Source: Microglena sp. YARC
Lineage: Eukaryota > Chlorophyta > Chlorophyceae > Chlamydomonadales > Chlamydomonadaceae
NCBI GenBank assembly: GCA_022414725.1
Contig: CM039465.1
Location: forward strand, 5,636,966 to 5,700,965
DNA: 64,000 nt
Reading direction: 5' to 3'
A model generated the notes under the pieces. That model ran no database searches. It was given only the letters and a program-made list of their open reading frames with translations, and was not told the origin of the DNA. Shown one piece after another: positions 10,859-25,995 of this stretch. Numbering within the stretch: position 1 is the first letter of the stretch; each line of letters starts with the position of its first letter. The translations under genes and the position numbers were made by a program.

Positions 10859-11913
10859 ACCCAGCCGTTCTCCACCCTCCAGCGCGCTTGGCAGCGATCA
10901 GTCCTTGAAAGAATCGATATGTGGTAATTAATGACAATAAAGAGCAGCTCCTCTTTTGATAGAAGGAGCTCAAGGCTCATCGACACTTGTGGGAAATAAC
11001 GTGAACAGTTGTGCTGTTAGCTATCTGTCATGGTACCCTATCGCTCACTTGTAGTAGGACCTGGCCGGAACAGCAGCCATGTACATGTACATCGCTTCCC
11101 CACATTTGATGGGTCCCGCAGGCCAGGTCAGCCAAAATGTCCAGGGCAGTCAGTACATTTAGCAGATGCAGCCAATACTCGAACTTCCAAACGCGCAGGG
11201 CGGAATGGTTCGACAGCTAGACTGGACTGGAATGACAGGCGGAAGCAGGCTCGAGAGATGCCAAAAATGCCTGGTAGGGCGGGATCGCAGGCAAACAGGC
11301 CAAACAAGCCCGGACAGGCCAGCCGAAGCGGGGCCAAAATGCCCGCCACGTGAACCCTGGCCCGCCCTGGCCCTGGTCGGCCCTGGTGCGGTTACCACCG
11401 CAAGTTCGGTTCCAGCCAGGTTGCCGTTACGACCAGAGGGATTCAGAATTCAGAATCTTGATGAAATTCAGACGCAGGATTCGGGCCTTGATGTAATTCA
11501 GCCTACTACCTGCTACTACGCAGGATTCAAGCCCTGATGTAATATGATTATTGGCGAAACTTGTATTGCGGCAACGTCATTATATTGCTTTATCTCGCTA
11601 GCTTCCTGTCTCGTAACCAGGTGTAAACTTCCACATTTCCGATGGTTCCTCAAATCTCGGCTATCAGTTCAGTGAAGCTGATTGGTATTCTGGTACGAAG
11701 CAGTCAAGGACGAGGAGGGGAGGAGAGTAGTCAACGGTAACGAATAAATGGCGAGTAAAGCCCTACGCGATTTCCTTGGTTGTAAACGCTCAGTTACCAG
11801 TAAAGGGGAGGGGATTCTCCCTTGAAGGGAAGGTCAAGGGAAGGTCAAGGGAAGGTCAAGGGAGATAGATAGAGATAGTACGAAGCAATACCGACCGGTA
11901 TGTCCTACCATAA
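10859..11913. other. Intergenic region upstream of the JmjN/JmjC gene
   Basis: Lies between two divergent genes and probably holds part of both promoters. GC-rich at 11100-11420 (GGCC/GCCC blocks). AAGGGAAGGTC is repeated at 11825-11860. No convincing gene was seen. Confidence 0.4.
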
Positions 11914-12235
11914 GAGGGCGTTTACACGAGCAATCTCGATCGACGGGTCGCTGCGGAGCGCTGCGGAGCCTCGAAGTCGCTTGCTTCACAGCACGGTTCG
12001 TGCTGGGGAGCAAGGCCCGAAAATAGCTCGTCTGTCACCCAAAATTCAAAAATCACGAGGCTATCCAGAAGTACACGACCAACCTGACCGAACGCAAACT
12101 GCGAGCGCAAATGCACGTGTAAACAGAAACTGGTTAATTTTGCGTTCGTTGAGGGTTCGGGCATACGTGGCGCTAACTATTTGGTTATCTCGCCAACTTA
12201 ACTGGCCGAGATAACCGGCTCGTGTAAACGCCCTC
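11914..12235. mobile_element. Harbinger-like non-autonomous element with TAA duplications
   Basis: Terminal inverted repeats GAGGGCGTTTACACGAG and CTCGTGTAAACGCCCTC are flanked on both sides by TAA (11911-11913, 12236-12238). Three-base TWA duplications are typical of PIF/Harbinger elements; the family is inferred from ends only. No transposase is present. Confidence 0.65.
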
Positions 12236-12240
12236 TAAGA

Positions 12241-12390
12241 GGTCAGGTTGGTCGTGTACTTCTGGATAGCCTCGTGATTTTTGAATTTTGGGTGACAGAC
12301 GAGCTATTTTCGGGCCTTGCTCCGCAGCACGAACCGTGCTGTGAAGCAAGCGACTTCAAGGCTCCGCAGCGACCCGTCGATCGAGATTGC
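12241..12390. repeat. Inverted copy of the left half of the TAA-flanked element
   Basis: Reverse complement of 11930-12089, nearly exact over about 150 bases (one 10-base tandem duplication differs). The homology stops where the terminal repeat would start. The two arms could form a long hairpin with a loop of about 150 bases. Confidence 0.85.
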
Positions 12391-13725
12391 TGGGTGAGAT
12401 CTGGCAGCTGATCATCAACATCTGCTCGGCCAATGCCTTCTTGCTTGCTGCTCTAGAAAATTCGAATCTGCAGAAATTGACGAACTGAACTGGAGCTAGC
12501 GTAGCCGATATATCTCACAGCTCGGAAGCCAAACGAACTTAACGAACCACTAACCTTAACCTTTAACCCGTAACTAGGGGGGGGGGGGGGGGAGTTATGG
12601 TTATCGCGAAAATGGTTAACTGGGCGACATAACTGACGTGAAAAGTGTCGTGTAAACGCTTCGTAGTTAGTTAACTGTACATCTTAACCGTAACTGGCCG
12701 AGATAACCGGCTCGTGTAAACGCCCTCTAAGGGAAGATTTCCATAGGCCGTGGATGGGTCTGGATGGGTCGAAAAGTACGAACAACCGACGATCCATTCA
12801 GGCCTTACATTTCCACAGAGCCCCTGGATGATTCGTATTTGTACGGATTGTACCGACGAAACACCCATCCACGAGACCCATCCAGATGGCAAAATCCATC
12901 CCTGCCATCGACCGAGGGGTGGATTGGAAGAGTCTGGATGAGTCGCAAACTTTCCGGTGCAGCCCGGCGCAGCCTGGCGCCGGTCTCCGGATTCGATGGT
13001 CAAAATGTTCTGACCCCAGGAGCATCTGTTGACCCAACGCGCGAAAAGTTATTCTGGAATTCGGACGCTGATGCTGCATGTTCAGAGGCTTCTTCTTGGA
13101 GGCAGCCAATTCGGAGAACTGGGCGCCCCACGTGCGCTGCCTTGTTGCAAACTATCAGGTCAGGGCATGGTAGGTTTCGAGACAGTCGAAATGCTCGGTT
13201 TCGGTACTCCGAAATTTCCTGTGCGGGTCATGGGTCAGTGGGGAATAGGAAACCGATCGAGCCAACGCCAGCGGGTCTACCCAACCTGATCCGTCCCCTG
13301 ACCCGTCCTCACCGACCCGTCCGGTGGACCCGGGGGTGGACCCGTCCTGCAACCCAAGCCCAAGCTGGCCCACGCCAACGCAACCCGGCCCAGGCTGTCA
13401 GGAACTGCTAGGCTACGAGTCGATACCCACATCCTTGCTACACCTCACCACGGGGGAAGCAGCATCGATATGCAGCTTGCCGACTAAGCCGGACTGCCTG
13501 ACACTGCCAACCAAGCCTACTAATTATCAGCCATCCAGAGTTCATCTTGATCGTTGCTTGCTGTAACTACACACACTAGTTTGGCCTCCTGATAATTGGC
13601 CATCCAGAGTTCATCTTGATCGTTCCTCCGTGAAACTACACTCACAAGTTGATCTTGCTTGAGGCTGGTCAGGTCCCTAGCCTATTTGGCCACCCTTGGA
13701 CTGTAACACACACATACACCCATCC
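12391..13725. other. Intergenic region upstream of the F-box gene
   Basis: Contains a second outer end of the Harbinger-like element (GGCCGAGATAACCGGCTCG...CCCTC followed by TAA, 12697-12730), a G run at 12578-12592 and a duplicated stretch of about 80 bases (CATCCAGAGTTCATCTTGAT at 13531 and 13603). Open frames in 12750-13410 are GC-rich but show no domain. Confidence 0.5.
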
Positions 13726-13858
13726 ATGAAGAGGTGGCAGCGCTTCTCAGACCAAGGAGGTGGTAGCCTAGCACCCAGCATCGACGACATCCCAGAACAA
13801 CTTGTGGTAGCCATCCTCAGCTACCTTCCCTTCCCTGCAAACCTGCACTCCCAAGCAG
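13726..13858 (+). CDS. Exon 1 of F-box/beta-helix gene
   Basis: Starts at ATG in MKRWQRF and runs 44 codons plus one base to donor GTAGTT. It encodes the first helices of the F-box ([19 protein letters not shown]). An in-frame ATG at 13696 would add ten residues but lies in a dispersed repeat (GGACTGTAACA). Confidence 0.7.
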
Positions 13859-14089
13859 GTAGTTCCCCCCACCCCACCCACACCCACACCTCCCCAAAAC
13901 CCCAAACACCAACCCACACTACCAAACATGAAGCGCTACCAACCCGGGTGGGCCTGTGAGACCTAGATCTCAGGATGGATGTGCCATGATTTTGGTAGTA
14001 CTCCAATGGTATAGCTATGGCACAAAGTTCCATGCTGTTGGCTGCTGCTACTAATACTGCTACTTGTGCTACTACTACTACTACTACTT

Positions 14090-14123
<34 letters not shown>

Positions 14124-14124
14124 A

Positions 14125-14157
<33 letters not shown>

Positions 14158-14158
14158 G

Positions 14159-14246
<88 letters not shown>

Positions 14247-14292
14247 CACCACCACCACCACCACCACCACCACCACCACCACCACCACCACC

Positions 14293-14333
<41 letters not shown>

Positions 14334-14356
14334 TACTACTACTACTACTACCACTA

Positions 14357-14404
<48 letters not shown>

Positions 14405-16686
14405 CTGCTGTTGGTTGCATGCTGTTGGTTGCTAGTGCTGCTGCTACTGCCACTGCTACTGCTGCCGGTTGCATGCCGCTGGTTGCATTTACTCTCAATA
14501 ATTCTGACAGTTGTTCACTGGGCTCTAATTTTGTTTTGCTCCATTAATTTTGTTTTGCTCCATGGTTGGCAGGTTGTTTGCTAAATTGATTTTTCCATTG
14601 ATTATGTTTTCGCTCTCTTCCACAAGTTTGTCCGCTTCTAGGCAGCTCCCTTTCCCTGTCCTTGGGCCACAACTGAAGCTAGCCAGTGCTTCTGAAAGAT
14701 GGCAAGATAGGCACCCCAACGCAGCTGAAAGCTTTGGTCTTGAACCAGTGGCTGGCTCATGGAGCCAGATGGAAACTGCCATGAGTAGTCGAAAAGAGAA
14801 ACAGAGACTTAGTGATCGTTGTGCGCCTCCCACCCACCAACGTCCACACACATGTACGCACATACACATTTACACGCACATATACACACATACACACACA
14901 TGTACACACATATACTCACATACACACACGTATACACACATGTACACACACACAAATACACACATATACACATATGTAACCTCACACATACACACACATG
15001 TATACACATACACACACATATACACACATACACGCACATATGCACTCATACACACACATGTACGCACACACACAAATACACACGTATACACAAATGTAAC
15101 CTCACACATACTCACACATATATACACATACGCACACATATACATATTTACACACATACACAAAAATACATGTATACAAAGATACACACACGTATACAAA
15201 CATACACACACATATACACACATACACACGCATATACACACATACACACATATATACACATTCACACACATATGCACATACACACACATATACGCATATA
15301 CACTCATATACAAATATACACATATACACATACACACACATATTCGCATATACACTCATATACAAATATACACATATTAACACATATGCACAGTCACAAA
15401 TACGCACACACATACGCATATACACTCATATACGAATACAAATACATATGCACTCGTATACAAATACACACACACATACTCATATACACTCATTTACAAA
15501 TACAAATACATGTGCACTCGTATACAAATACACACACATATACGCATATACACTCATATGCAAATATACACATATACACACATATGCACACTCACAAATA
15601 CACACATACACACACATATACACACACATGTACGCACATATACACACATAAACACACATAAACACACACATACAAAAATAGACACACATAAATACACACA
15701 TATACACATGTGTAACCTCACACATACACACATTCACGCATAGACATGTGCAACCTCACACATATACACACATGCATACGTACAAGCATTCACATGCGCA
15801 AGCTCAGACATACACACACACTTACACGCATGCACATGTGCAACCTCACACCTCATACAACATACACATGTGTAACCTCACACGTACACACACATACACA
15901 CAAACACACATATACGCACGTGCACGCATGCACATGTGCAACCTCACACCGCGTACAACATACACAGGTGTAACCTCACACAGACACACATACACATGTG
16001 CAACCTCATACTTCATACACCATTCACATGTGTAACCTCACACACACACACATATACAAGCATGCACACATATACGCACGTGCACGCATGCACATGTGCA
16101 ACCTCACACCGCGTACAACATACACAGGTGTAACCTCACACAGACACACAGACACATGTGCAACCTCATACTTCATACACCATTCACATGTGTAACCTCA
16201 CACACACATACACATATACAAGCATGCACACATAAACGCACGTGCACGCATGCACATGTGCAACCTCACACCGCGTACAACATACACAGGTGTAACCTCA
16301 CACAGACACACATACACATGTGCAACCTCATACTTCATACACCATTCACATGTGTAACCTCACACACACACACACACACGTATACAAGCATGCACACATA
16401 TACGCACGTGCACGCATGCACATGTGCAACCTCACACCGCGTACAACATACACAGGTGTAACCTCACACAGACACACATACACATGTGCAACCTCATACT
16501 TCATACACCATTCACATGTGTAACCTCACACACACACACATATACAAGCATGCACACGTATACGCACGTGCACGCATGCACGTGTGCAACCTCACACCGC
16601 TTACAACATACACAGGTGTAACCTCACACAGACACACAGACACATGTGCAACCTCATACTTCATACACCATTCACATGTGTAACCT

Positions 16687-16718
<32 letters not shown>

Positions 16719-19700
16719 AGCATGCACACATATACGCACGTGCACGCATGCACATGTGCAACCTCACACTGCATACAACATACACAGGTGTAACCTCACA
16801 CTGACACACATACACATGTGCAACCTCATACTTCATACACCATTCACATGTGTAACCTCACACACACACACACACATATACAAGCATGCACACATATACG
16901 CACGTGCACGCATGCACATGTGCAACCTCACACCGCATACAACATACACATGTGTAACCTCACACATAGGCACACATAAACATGTGCAACCTCATACCTC
17001 ATACACCATTCACATGTGTAACCTCACACACACACACACATTTACACGCATACATGCAGGTAGCCTCACGCACACACGCACACAAACATATTCAACCTTA
17101 CAGTATTAACGCACATACACCAACATACAACTCCCATTTAGCTGAGTACGCTACCCCTGGGCTGGAACATACACACACACAAACCCTTGCACATACTGCT
17201 TTTTTTGAATGACGCGTCTCCACTGCGTCGCCCTTCCGTTGTCGCATGGCGACATGAACCCCCCAAACCACTCGGTCTCTGCGCTTCACGCCCGGCCATG
17301 CGATGGCTACGCAACGATCCTAAGATCAGGCTTGAGTTGCCCAAGTGGCTGCATCAGCTGGATATCAGACATCTGAAATACACTGCCAATTGGGGGGGTC
17401 TTAAGCACCCTTTTTTCTGCACACCAACGGCATCCTCATACGCTAATAATATACCCTTATAAGCCAAATAAAAGGGTGCCAACCCCCCCCCCAAACTGGC
17501 AGTGATAAAAAACACTGCATGCAACCCCACAGTGTGCAAGCGATGGAAGAGCATACAGCTGGACCCTGCTTTGGGTGGCATGGTAAGCCACGTTGCGCCT
17601 GGGGGCTCCATTGTGGAGGCCATCCAAAGAGCAAGACCAGGCTCCACCATTGTCATCCCCCCCGGCTTCCACCAGGAGCCCATCCTGCTGGAAAAGCCGC
17701 TGAAATTAGTCGCCTCATCCGCACTGAAGGAACCCATCCTATCGCACAGCAGTGCAAGCACGTCCCGTGCAGGCTTCAACACACACTTCAAGCACGGCGC
17801 AAGCTTCAACACACACTTCAAGCAGGGCGCAAGCACATCCCATGCGGCGCTGAACGGCCCCCTCCAGCAGCAAGACAGCACTTCAGCTGGGCTATGTAAC
17901 CGCAACCTTCAGCATGACGAGGGTACCTTAACAGGTGTAGGGCCAAGTCACCGCCCCCAGGCCGCAAATGACTGGGAATCAGCAGGACCAAGCCACCGCC
18001 CCCGGGCCGCAAATGCCTGGGAATCTGCAGGGCCAAGCCACCGCCCCCAGGCCGCAACTACTACCTTAGGATCAGCAGGGCCAAGCCACCCACCCATGGC
18101 CGCAAGCGCCTCCAGGCCCACCAGCCATGCCCTGTGCGGGTCTAGCGCCATGGAGCATGTCACAACTCTGTATTCGCCACGGCCACCGCTAGCGTTGGCG
18201 AATCATAGGTGCGTTGGCAAATAAGGGTGCAACCGCATAGTCAGCTGGGTGTTGGTGGTAGTACTGTTGTTGTTGGGGTAGTTTGGGTAGTATAAACTGT
18301 AGTAAGACTGTATGCTTTTGTATGAGGGAATATTTAATATTTTAGTATATATTTTAGTATATATTTTAGTATGTCTTCTTATGCCTAGGAGTAGCATTCA
18401 AATGAAACTGTGAAGCAGCTTCATAGCGACGAGCTCCAGTGATGTTTGTAAGGATCTAGCCCTTTTCAGTGATATACAATGGACTAGTGGTGGACCAGAT
18501 TGCTTGAGGACGAAGAGTCGGGGGGGCGACTCCCCCTTCGGTCGCTCTTGGCGTTGCAGGTCGTCGTCGACCGCGATGGTAGCTTGTCCAGTTGAGGTAG
18601 GAGACCGCTCCCCACCCGCTTACCACGGGCTCCCTTAACACCACGCCCCACCAGGCGTTATCATTACCATTTTTTAAGGATGTGGGCCTATACTTTAATA
18701 AATGACGGTGCTCAATGCCCAGGTCTGGGGTTTGAGGAGATGAAAACATTAATAATCAAACCCCTGTCGAGCTCCAGGGAAGAAATGCAAAGCACGACAC
18801 CCAGGGAGGGCAACACATGCTCTTGGGCAGTGATTGTTTTTCAAATCTGAAAGTGGGTTCCTTCAACCTTTATGGTTTTAGGCCTCCTCCAGGGACAGCG
18901 TTTTAGTGCTTTCTGTAGCTTTTTATAGATTTTTGTAGATTTTAAGGGCAACTGAGGGGAAAAAAAACTTTGTTTTACTCTTTTATAGCGATACTTTCAC
19001 TAAAACGGGGTCAAAACTAGCGATCGCTATATACAGCGGAAATAAAAATCCCTGCTCTTGGGGTAGTTTGGATTGTATATATTGTAGTTTTAGACTGCAT
19101 ACATGTGTACAAATTTACAAAACATTACATATAGGGAATATTAAATATTTTAGCATATATTTAATACTGTGGTCTGCTTTGGTGTATACTTAAGTACGTC
19201 TTCTCACGCCTAGGAGTACCCTTCAAATGAAACTGTGTTACTGTGAAGCAGCTTCATAACCGCGAGCACCATTTTGTTTTAAGGATTTAAGCCTAAACTT
19301 TAATAATTGGCAGTGCTGTCGATGCCAACAGGTTTAAGGTCTGACATGAAAACATCAATAATAAAAACATGAAAACATCAATAAAAACGCTATCGAGCTT
19401 CAGGGAAGAAACTGTGAAGCAGCTTCATAACCACAAGACTGTTTTTTTACGAGCTTGCACTGATGGGCGGTAGGGTTCCTTCAGTGCCGGTAAGGTGACT
19501 AATTCCAGCTGCTTTTCATGCAAAAAAAGCTTGGGGGAAGAACGCAATCAACTTTCACGTATTTGGCAACTTCATCCTTTGGGCGACCATGTATGTACAC
19601 ATAAATCGAATTCCATGTGTGTGTACTGCCTATTTGGCAACTTCAGCTTTTGAGCTACCGTGGATGTACACATACATCGAATTCCATGTGTATGTACTGC

Positions 19701-20871
19701 CTCTTTGGCAACTTCAGCCTTTGGGCTACCATGGATATACACACACATCGAATTCCATGTATGCGTACTGCCTATTTGGCAACTTCAGCCTTTGGGCTAC
19801 CATTTATGTACACACACATCGAATTCCATGTATGTGTACTGCCTATTTGGCAACTTCAGCCTATTGGACTGCCACTGGACTGAAACACAAATGCATGGAC
19901 TCTGCAACCACCCACCAAACCTGCCTACCCTCACCTATGCGGTGGGTGGTGGTGGGTTCACCCACCCACCAAACCTGCCTACCTTCAACCACCCACCACC
20001 CCTCACCGCACCTGCAACCACCCACCAAACCTGCCTACCTGCAACCACCCACCACCCCTCACCGCACCTGCAACCACCCACCAAACCTGCCTACCCTCAC
20101 CTGTGCACTCATAATAGCTGGCGTTAAAGCAATTCAGGAGATGGATTGGGTTCAGAGGTCAGACTTTGAACTTCAAAAAAAACAAATGAGATTATTTTTT
20201 CTTAGGCCAAATCTCACCCAGAATTTATTAGGCCAAATAGGCTGTACTTCAAAATAAAAAAAATGAGATTATTTTTTCTTAGGCCAAATCTCACCCAGAA
20301 TTTATTAGGCCAAATAGGCTGTACTTCAAAATAAAAAAAATGAGATTATTTTTTCTTAGGCCAAATCTCACCCAGAATTTATTAGGCCAAATAGGCTGTA
20401 CTTCAAAATAAAAAAAATGAGATTATTTTTTCTTAGGCCAAATCTCACCCAGAAGTCTCCCAGCCTTCTCAGATTTCAGGCCACCTTTGGGATACTCTGT
20501 ACGAAGTCTGACATTTTTGGCGGAGCCCCCTCTTCAAGGGGGTGGGAGCCCCCATGTTTACCCCTTTGTCCGTTTGACCAAAAAACTTGAAGCCCGACAC
20601 GTCAGCCAACGGTCGCGTAACTAACTCGCTTCGGTCAGCTCCATCGTTGCCACTTTTCGTTCCTTTGCCATCACACTTAGCCAATTTTCTGCGTCGCTTG
20701 CGACGCTGCACAGGACATTTTTCGAAAAACTATCTCCCAAATATCCCCTGAATTGCTGTAACCCTGAATTGCTGCAACCCTGAATTGCTGTAACCCTATA
20801 CTCTGACACCTACAATCTCCTAATTAGGAGCTGCTAAAGTATGACCTTAATACCCGGGATTTACCCTATAC

Positions 20872-20907
<36 letters not shown>

Positions 20908-20928
20908 CACCACCATCACCACCACCAT

Positions 20929-20999
<71 letters not shown>

Positions 21000-23009
21000 T
21001 CACCACCACCACCACCACTACTACTACTACTACTTAACCTGTACCCTGTTTCCTATACCCAGCATTTACCCTATATTACTACTACTATTTACCCTATATT
21101 ACGACAACTATTAACCCTATACCCTGTTCCCTGATCCTGATCGCTCAGAGTCACTTGTCGTCATCTTTATAAATAAAGTAACTTGACAGCCCTTATCTGA
21201 CATTAGCTGGCCTCAATCGTACGCCCCGGGGCAAGGTGCAAAGTAATGATAACGGCTGGTGGGGCGTGGGATTAAGGGGAACCCTGTCTTGCGGCGGTAG
21301 GGAACGGGCTGCTACTTTGTCTGGACAGTGCTACCATGGCGGTTGACAGCGACCGCAAACACTATAGGGCACCCGTGGGGATTCCAACCTGGCACCCGTG
21401 GGGATTCCAACCTGGCACCCATGGGTATTCCAACCTGGCACCATCGCCATTCAAGGAACTCTGCCATTGAGCCATTCGTCGAACGGGGATCAAGTTGGCC
21501 TCAATCACACGCCCTGTGGAAGGGCGCAACAATTTCCATTTTTTAACGCACTCTTTGCTTTTCCTTTTCAGGGCATGCTTTATCGGTTTTGAGTTGCATA
21601 CTGGACCCAGCTCTCAAATAGACAGCCCAGTAGACCGTAAGCTAGGCATCGTGTGCTTTGGACCTAGCTGTAAATACATCCGGTGGGTCTCACGTGTGTG
21701 CCTTGCATGCTTGTCCTTTACTGGTGGTTCCGATGGGTGGTGGTGGTGGTGGGTTGGGCCCGGGGGGGGGGGGGGGAGGGGGGGGGGGGGGGGGCATACT
21801 GGACCCAGCTCCCAAACAGACAGCCCAGTAGACTGCAAGCTAAGCATTGTGTGCTTTGGGCCTAGCTGTAAATACATCCGGTGGGTCTCACACGCTTCTG
21901 CTTGATGCTCCTCTGTGTTGCACGCTTGCATGCTTCCTCTGCCTTACATGCGTGTCCTTTACTGGTACTGGTACTGGTGGTGGTGGTGGTGGGTGGGCAC
22001 GTGGTGGGTGGGTGGGGCGGCTGGGACACATGCTCACATGCTTCTGCTTGATGCTCCTCTACCTTGCAGGGTACTTCCATTTACCAAATTGGCCAGCGCT
22101 TTAGCGCACTTGAAAAACAAACTGCGCTTTGTAGTGCAAAAAGCACAAAAATTGCTTGCTGCGCCCATCGGGGGTTGCAAAAAACTGCGCAAAACGCGCA
22201 GTGGGGCTCGTAAGGCAGCGCGCCAGCGTGCAAAAGCGCGCGCTGCGCTTGGAAGTACCCTGCTGCCTTGCATGCTTGCATGCTTCCTCTGCCTAGAGCC
22301 ATGCATGCTTCCTCTGCCTTACATGTGTGTCCTTTACTGGTGGTGGTGGTGGTGGGTTGGGCACGGGGTGGATGGGTGGGTGGGCTGGGAGAGGGGGGGA
22401 AGGGGGGGGGGGGGGGGGGGGGGAGCTGCATACTAGACCTAGCTCCCAGACAGAGAGCCCAGTAGACTGTAAGCTAGGCATCGTGTGCTTTGGACCTAGC
22501 TGTAAATACATACTGTGGGTCTCACGTGTGAGCCTCTGCCTTACACGCGTGTCCTTTACTGGTGGTTCTGATGGTGCCGATAATGCCAGTGTGTGTGTCT
22601 TTTTGTTTGTGTGTGTGCGAGTGGGTGGGTGGGGGGGGGTCAGTGGTGATGGTTTGTCTTAGTGTATGACCCAACGCATGCACACTGTAGTGTTTGAAAA
22701 TACAAACATGCGCACACACACAAACACATATACACGCATGCACATGCTCACACACGCACACATGCACACGCACACACACACACACACGTGCACACATACA
22801 CACATACACACATACACGTGCACACACATACACACACACGTAAACACTAACATACACACATACAAACAAAAACACATGTGCACACACACATGCACACACA
22901 CACATACACACACGCGCACTCGCACACACACACATGCACACACAACCGCACATATACACACACGTGCAAACGCACATACACACACATGCACACACACACA
23001 CATCCCCCC

Positions 23010-23044
<35 letters not shown>

Positions 23045-25916
23045 TCACATCCCCCCCCCCCCACCCCCACTCACACACATCCCCCCCCCACACACACACA
23101 CATACACACACACACACACACACATTCCCCCTCCCCCCCCCCCTCCCCCCCCCCCCACACACACACACACACACTCCCCCCCCCACACACACACCACACA
23201 TCCCCTTCACACACACGTGCAGGTTTGAAAGTTGTAACTTCACCGGAGCCACCGGTTTGGTGATGCCTAGCTGTAAGCCGGCAACAACACGGATGGTGCT
23301 GCATGAATGTTGCTTAACCAGCATGGCCGAGGTAAGAAGAAGAATTGTTACAAGGTTCGATACATCCCCCAGTCAGGGCTCTTTTTAAAAATCTGAAAGT
23401 GATATGTTTCTAGCTTCATTGTTTTAGGCCTCCTCCAGGGACAGCGTTTTTGTCCTTTTTTACAGCTTTCATAGCTTTTTAGGGCCGTTTAGGGCATTTT
23501 TTCTACACTTTCATAGCGAAAATTTCGCCAACACGGCTGGTGTTGCATGAATGCTGATTGACCAGCATGGCTAAGGTAAGAAGAAAAATGTTACAAGGTT
23601 CTATACGCTGCAAATTCAGCATGTTCCCGTCTGCAGAATGCAACACCTTCCCCGTGCGGTAGCCACAGAAACCAGGGAGCATACGGATTAGACAGTTTTA
23701 AGAATTGTTTAGGTTCAGGTAGACTGGCGGCTAGACGAAGAAGAATTGTAGCAAGGTTGTCCTCACCGGCAATTAGGCATGTTACCGTCTGCAGAATACA
23801 ACACCTTCCCCGTGCGGTAGCCACAGAAACCAGGGGGCATACGGATTAGACAATTTTAAGACTTGTCCAGGTTCAGGTAGACTGGTGGCTAGAAGAAGAA
23901 GAAATGGTGCAAGGTTCTATACGCCGGCAATTAGGCATCTAACCGTCTGCAGAATACAACATCTCCCCTAGACAGGGCTTTTTTTCAAATCTGAAAGTGG
24001 GTTTTTTCTAGCGTTATGGTTTAAGGCCTCCACCATGGACACCGCGGTATAAATACAAAAAGCACTCAAACGCGGCCCTAAAAAGCATATATAAAGCGTA
24101 ATAAGGCGTTGAAGTGGCCTACACCAACACCAACACAAAACCCACCCACACCAAACCCGCCAGCACCAAACCCAAACCCACCAACACCATCACCAACACC
24201 AAACCCACCAACACCAAACCCAAACCCACCAACACCATCACCAACACCAAACCCACCAACACCAAACCCACCATCACCAGCACTCAAGGTCTGGACATCT
24301 GTGGAGATCTGTGAAAATCTGAAACGTTGGATAAGGCGTATAAAACGTATAAGGCGTTGGAAGTGGCCTACACCAACACCAACACCAAACCCACCAAAAC
24401 TAACTCCAACACCAAACCCAATAATACCAACACCAAACCCACCCACACCAAACCCAAACCCACCAACACCAAAACCAAAACCAAACCCACCAACACCAAC
24501 ACCAAACCCACCAATACTGACACTCAAACCCATCCAAACCAAACCCAAACTCACTAATTCCGACACCCACCCACACCAAACCCAAACTCACCCATACCAA
24601 ACCCTAACCCACCCACATCAAACCCACCCACACCAAACCCAAACCCACCCACACCAACACCAACACCAAACCGACCAATATTAACACTCAAACCCATCCA
24701 CACCAAACCCAAACTCACCCACACCAAACCCTAACCCACCAACATAAAATCCACACACACCAAACCCAAACTCACCCACACCAAACCCTAACCCACCCAC
24801 ATCAAATCCACCCACACCAAACCCAAACTCACCCACGCCAAACCCTAACCCACCAACATCAAATCCACCCACATCAAACCCAAATTCACCCACACCAAAC
24901 CCAAACCCACCAACATCAAATCCACCCACACCAAAACCCAAACTCACCCACACACCAAACCCAAAACCCACCAATATCAAATCCACACATCAACACCAAC
25001 AGACATGGGACGACATGACGGCCGCTGTGACCGTCGGGAGTGGTCTACTAACTATGTACAAGTGCCAGGTAATGAGCACTCTGACTATCACTCTGACCGG
25101 GTACTTTGACTTGGCACTCTGACCTGGCGCTGTGACTTCGTATGCGTGCCAGTTTTGTTTGTTTGCTTATTTGCTTGCGCTCTGTTAGTAGCTCCCTATA
25201 TGTGTGTCAGCTCTATAGAAGAAGAAAGAAGATGAAGAATAATTGTCACAAGGTTCTATAAGCTAGCAATCCAGCGCCTATCCGTCTGCAGTATACAATA
25301 CCCCCACCCCGCCTCACCCCCACACACACATTCTTACATGTAGCTGCATCACACTATCTCACTATGTGCAGATCAGCAACTGCTTTCTTGGGATAAGCAT
25401 CACCACTAAGCGAGGTTGCGCCCTCTTGGACCAATGCCAGGTGAGAATAAATAAATCAATAAATAGTACGCCTTATTACGAGGCATGAGGTTGAGGGGGA
25501 CAGCCCGTTTGCTTGCACTGGGGCCAACCACAGGGATTTTTATTTCCGCAATATATAGCGATCGCTAGTTTTGACCCATTTGAGCGAAATTATCGCTATA
25601 AAAAAAGTTTTTTTTTTGCTTGCCCAAAAAAGCTACAAAAAGCTATAGGAAGCATTAAACGCTGTCCCTGAAGGAGGCCTAAAAGCCATTAAGCTAGGAA
25701 ATACCCACTTTCAGATATGAAAAAAACATCACTGGCCAACCACCAGGTGAGAATCCATATCAACATGTCCATCATGAGTTATGACTATCATCATCATCAT
25801 CATCATCAACATCATCATCATTATCATTGTCATCATCAACATCAACATCATCATCATCATCATCAACATCATCATCAACATCATAATCATCATCATTATC
25901 ATTGTCATCATCATTG

Positions 25917-25995
<79 letters not shown>

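Noticed and set aside
12764..13411. 215-codon plus-strand gene upstream of the F-box gene
   Set aside because: GC-rich intergenic sequence with several overlapping frames on both strands and no recognisable domain.
14017..14584. Homopolymeric Thr, Val, Leu and Tyr frames
   Set aside because: Translation of the (CTA)n/(CCA)n tract.
24115..25000. Pro/Thr/Asn-rich cell-wall-like protein
   Set aside because: Both long frames come from the A/C-only array and end at the splice acceptor of exon 4.
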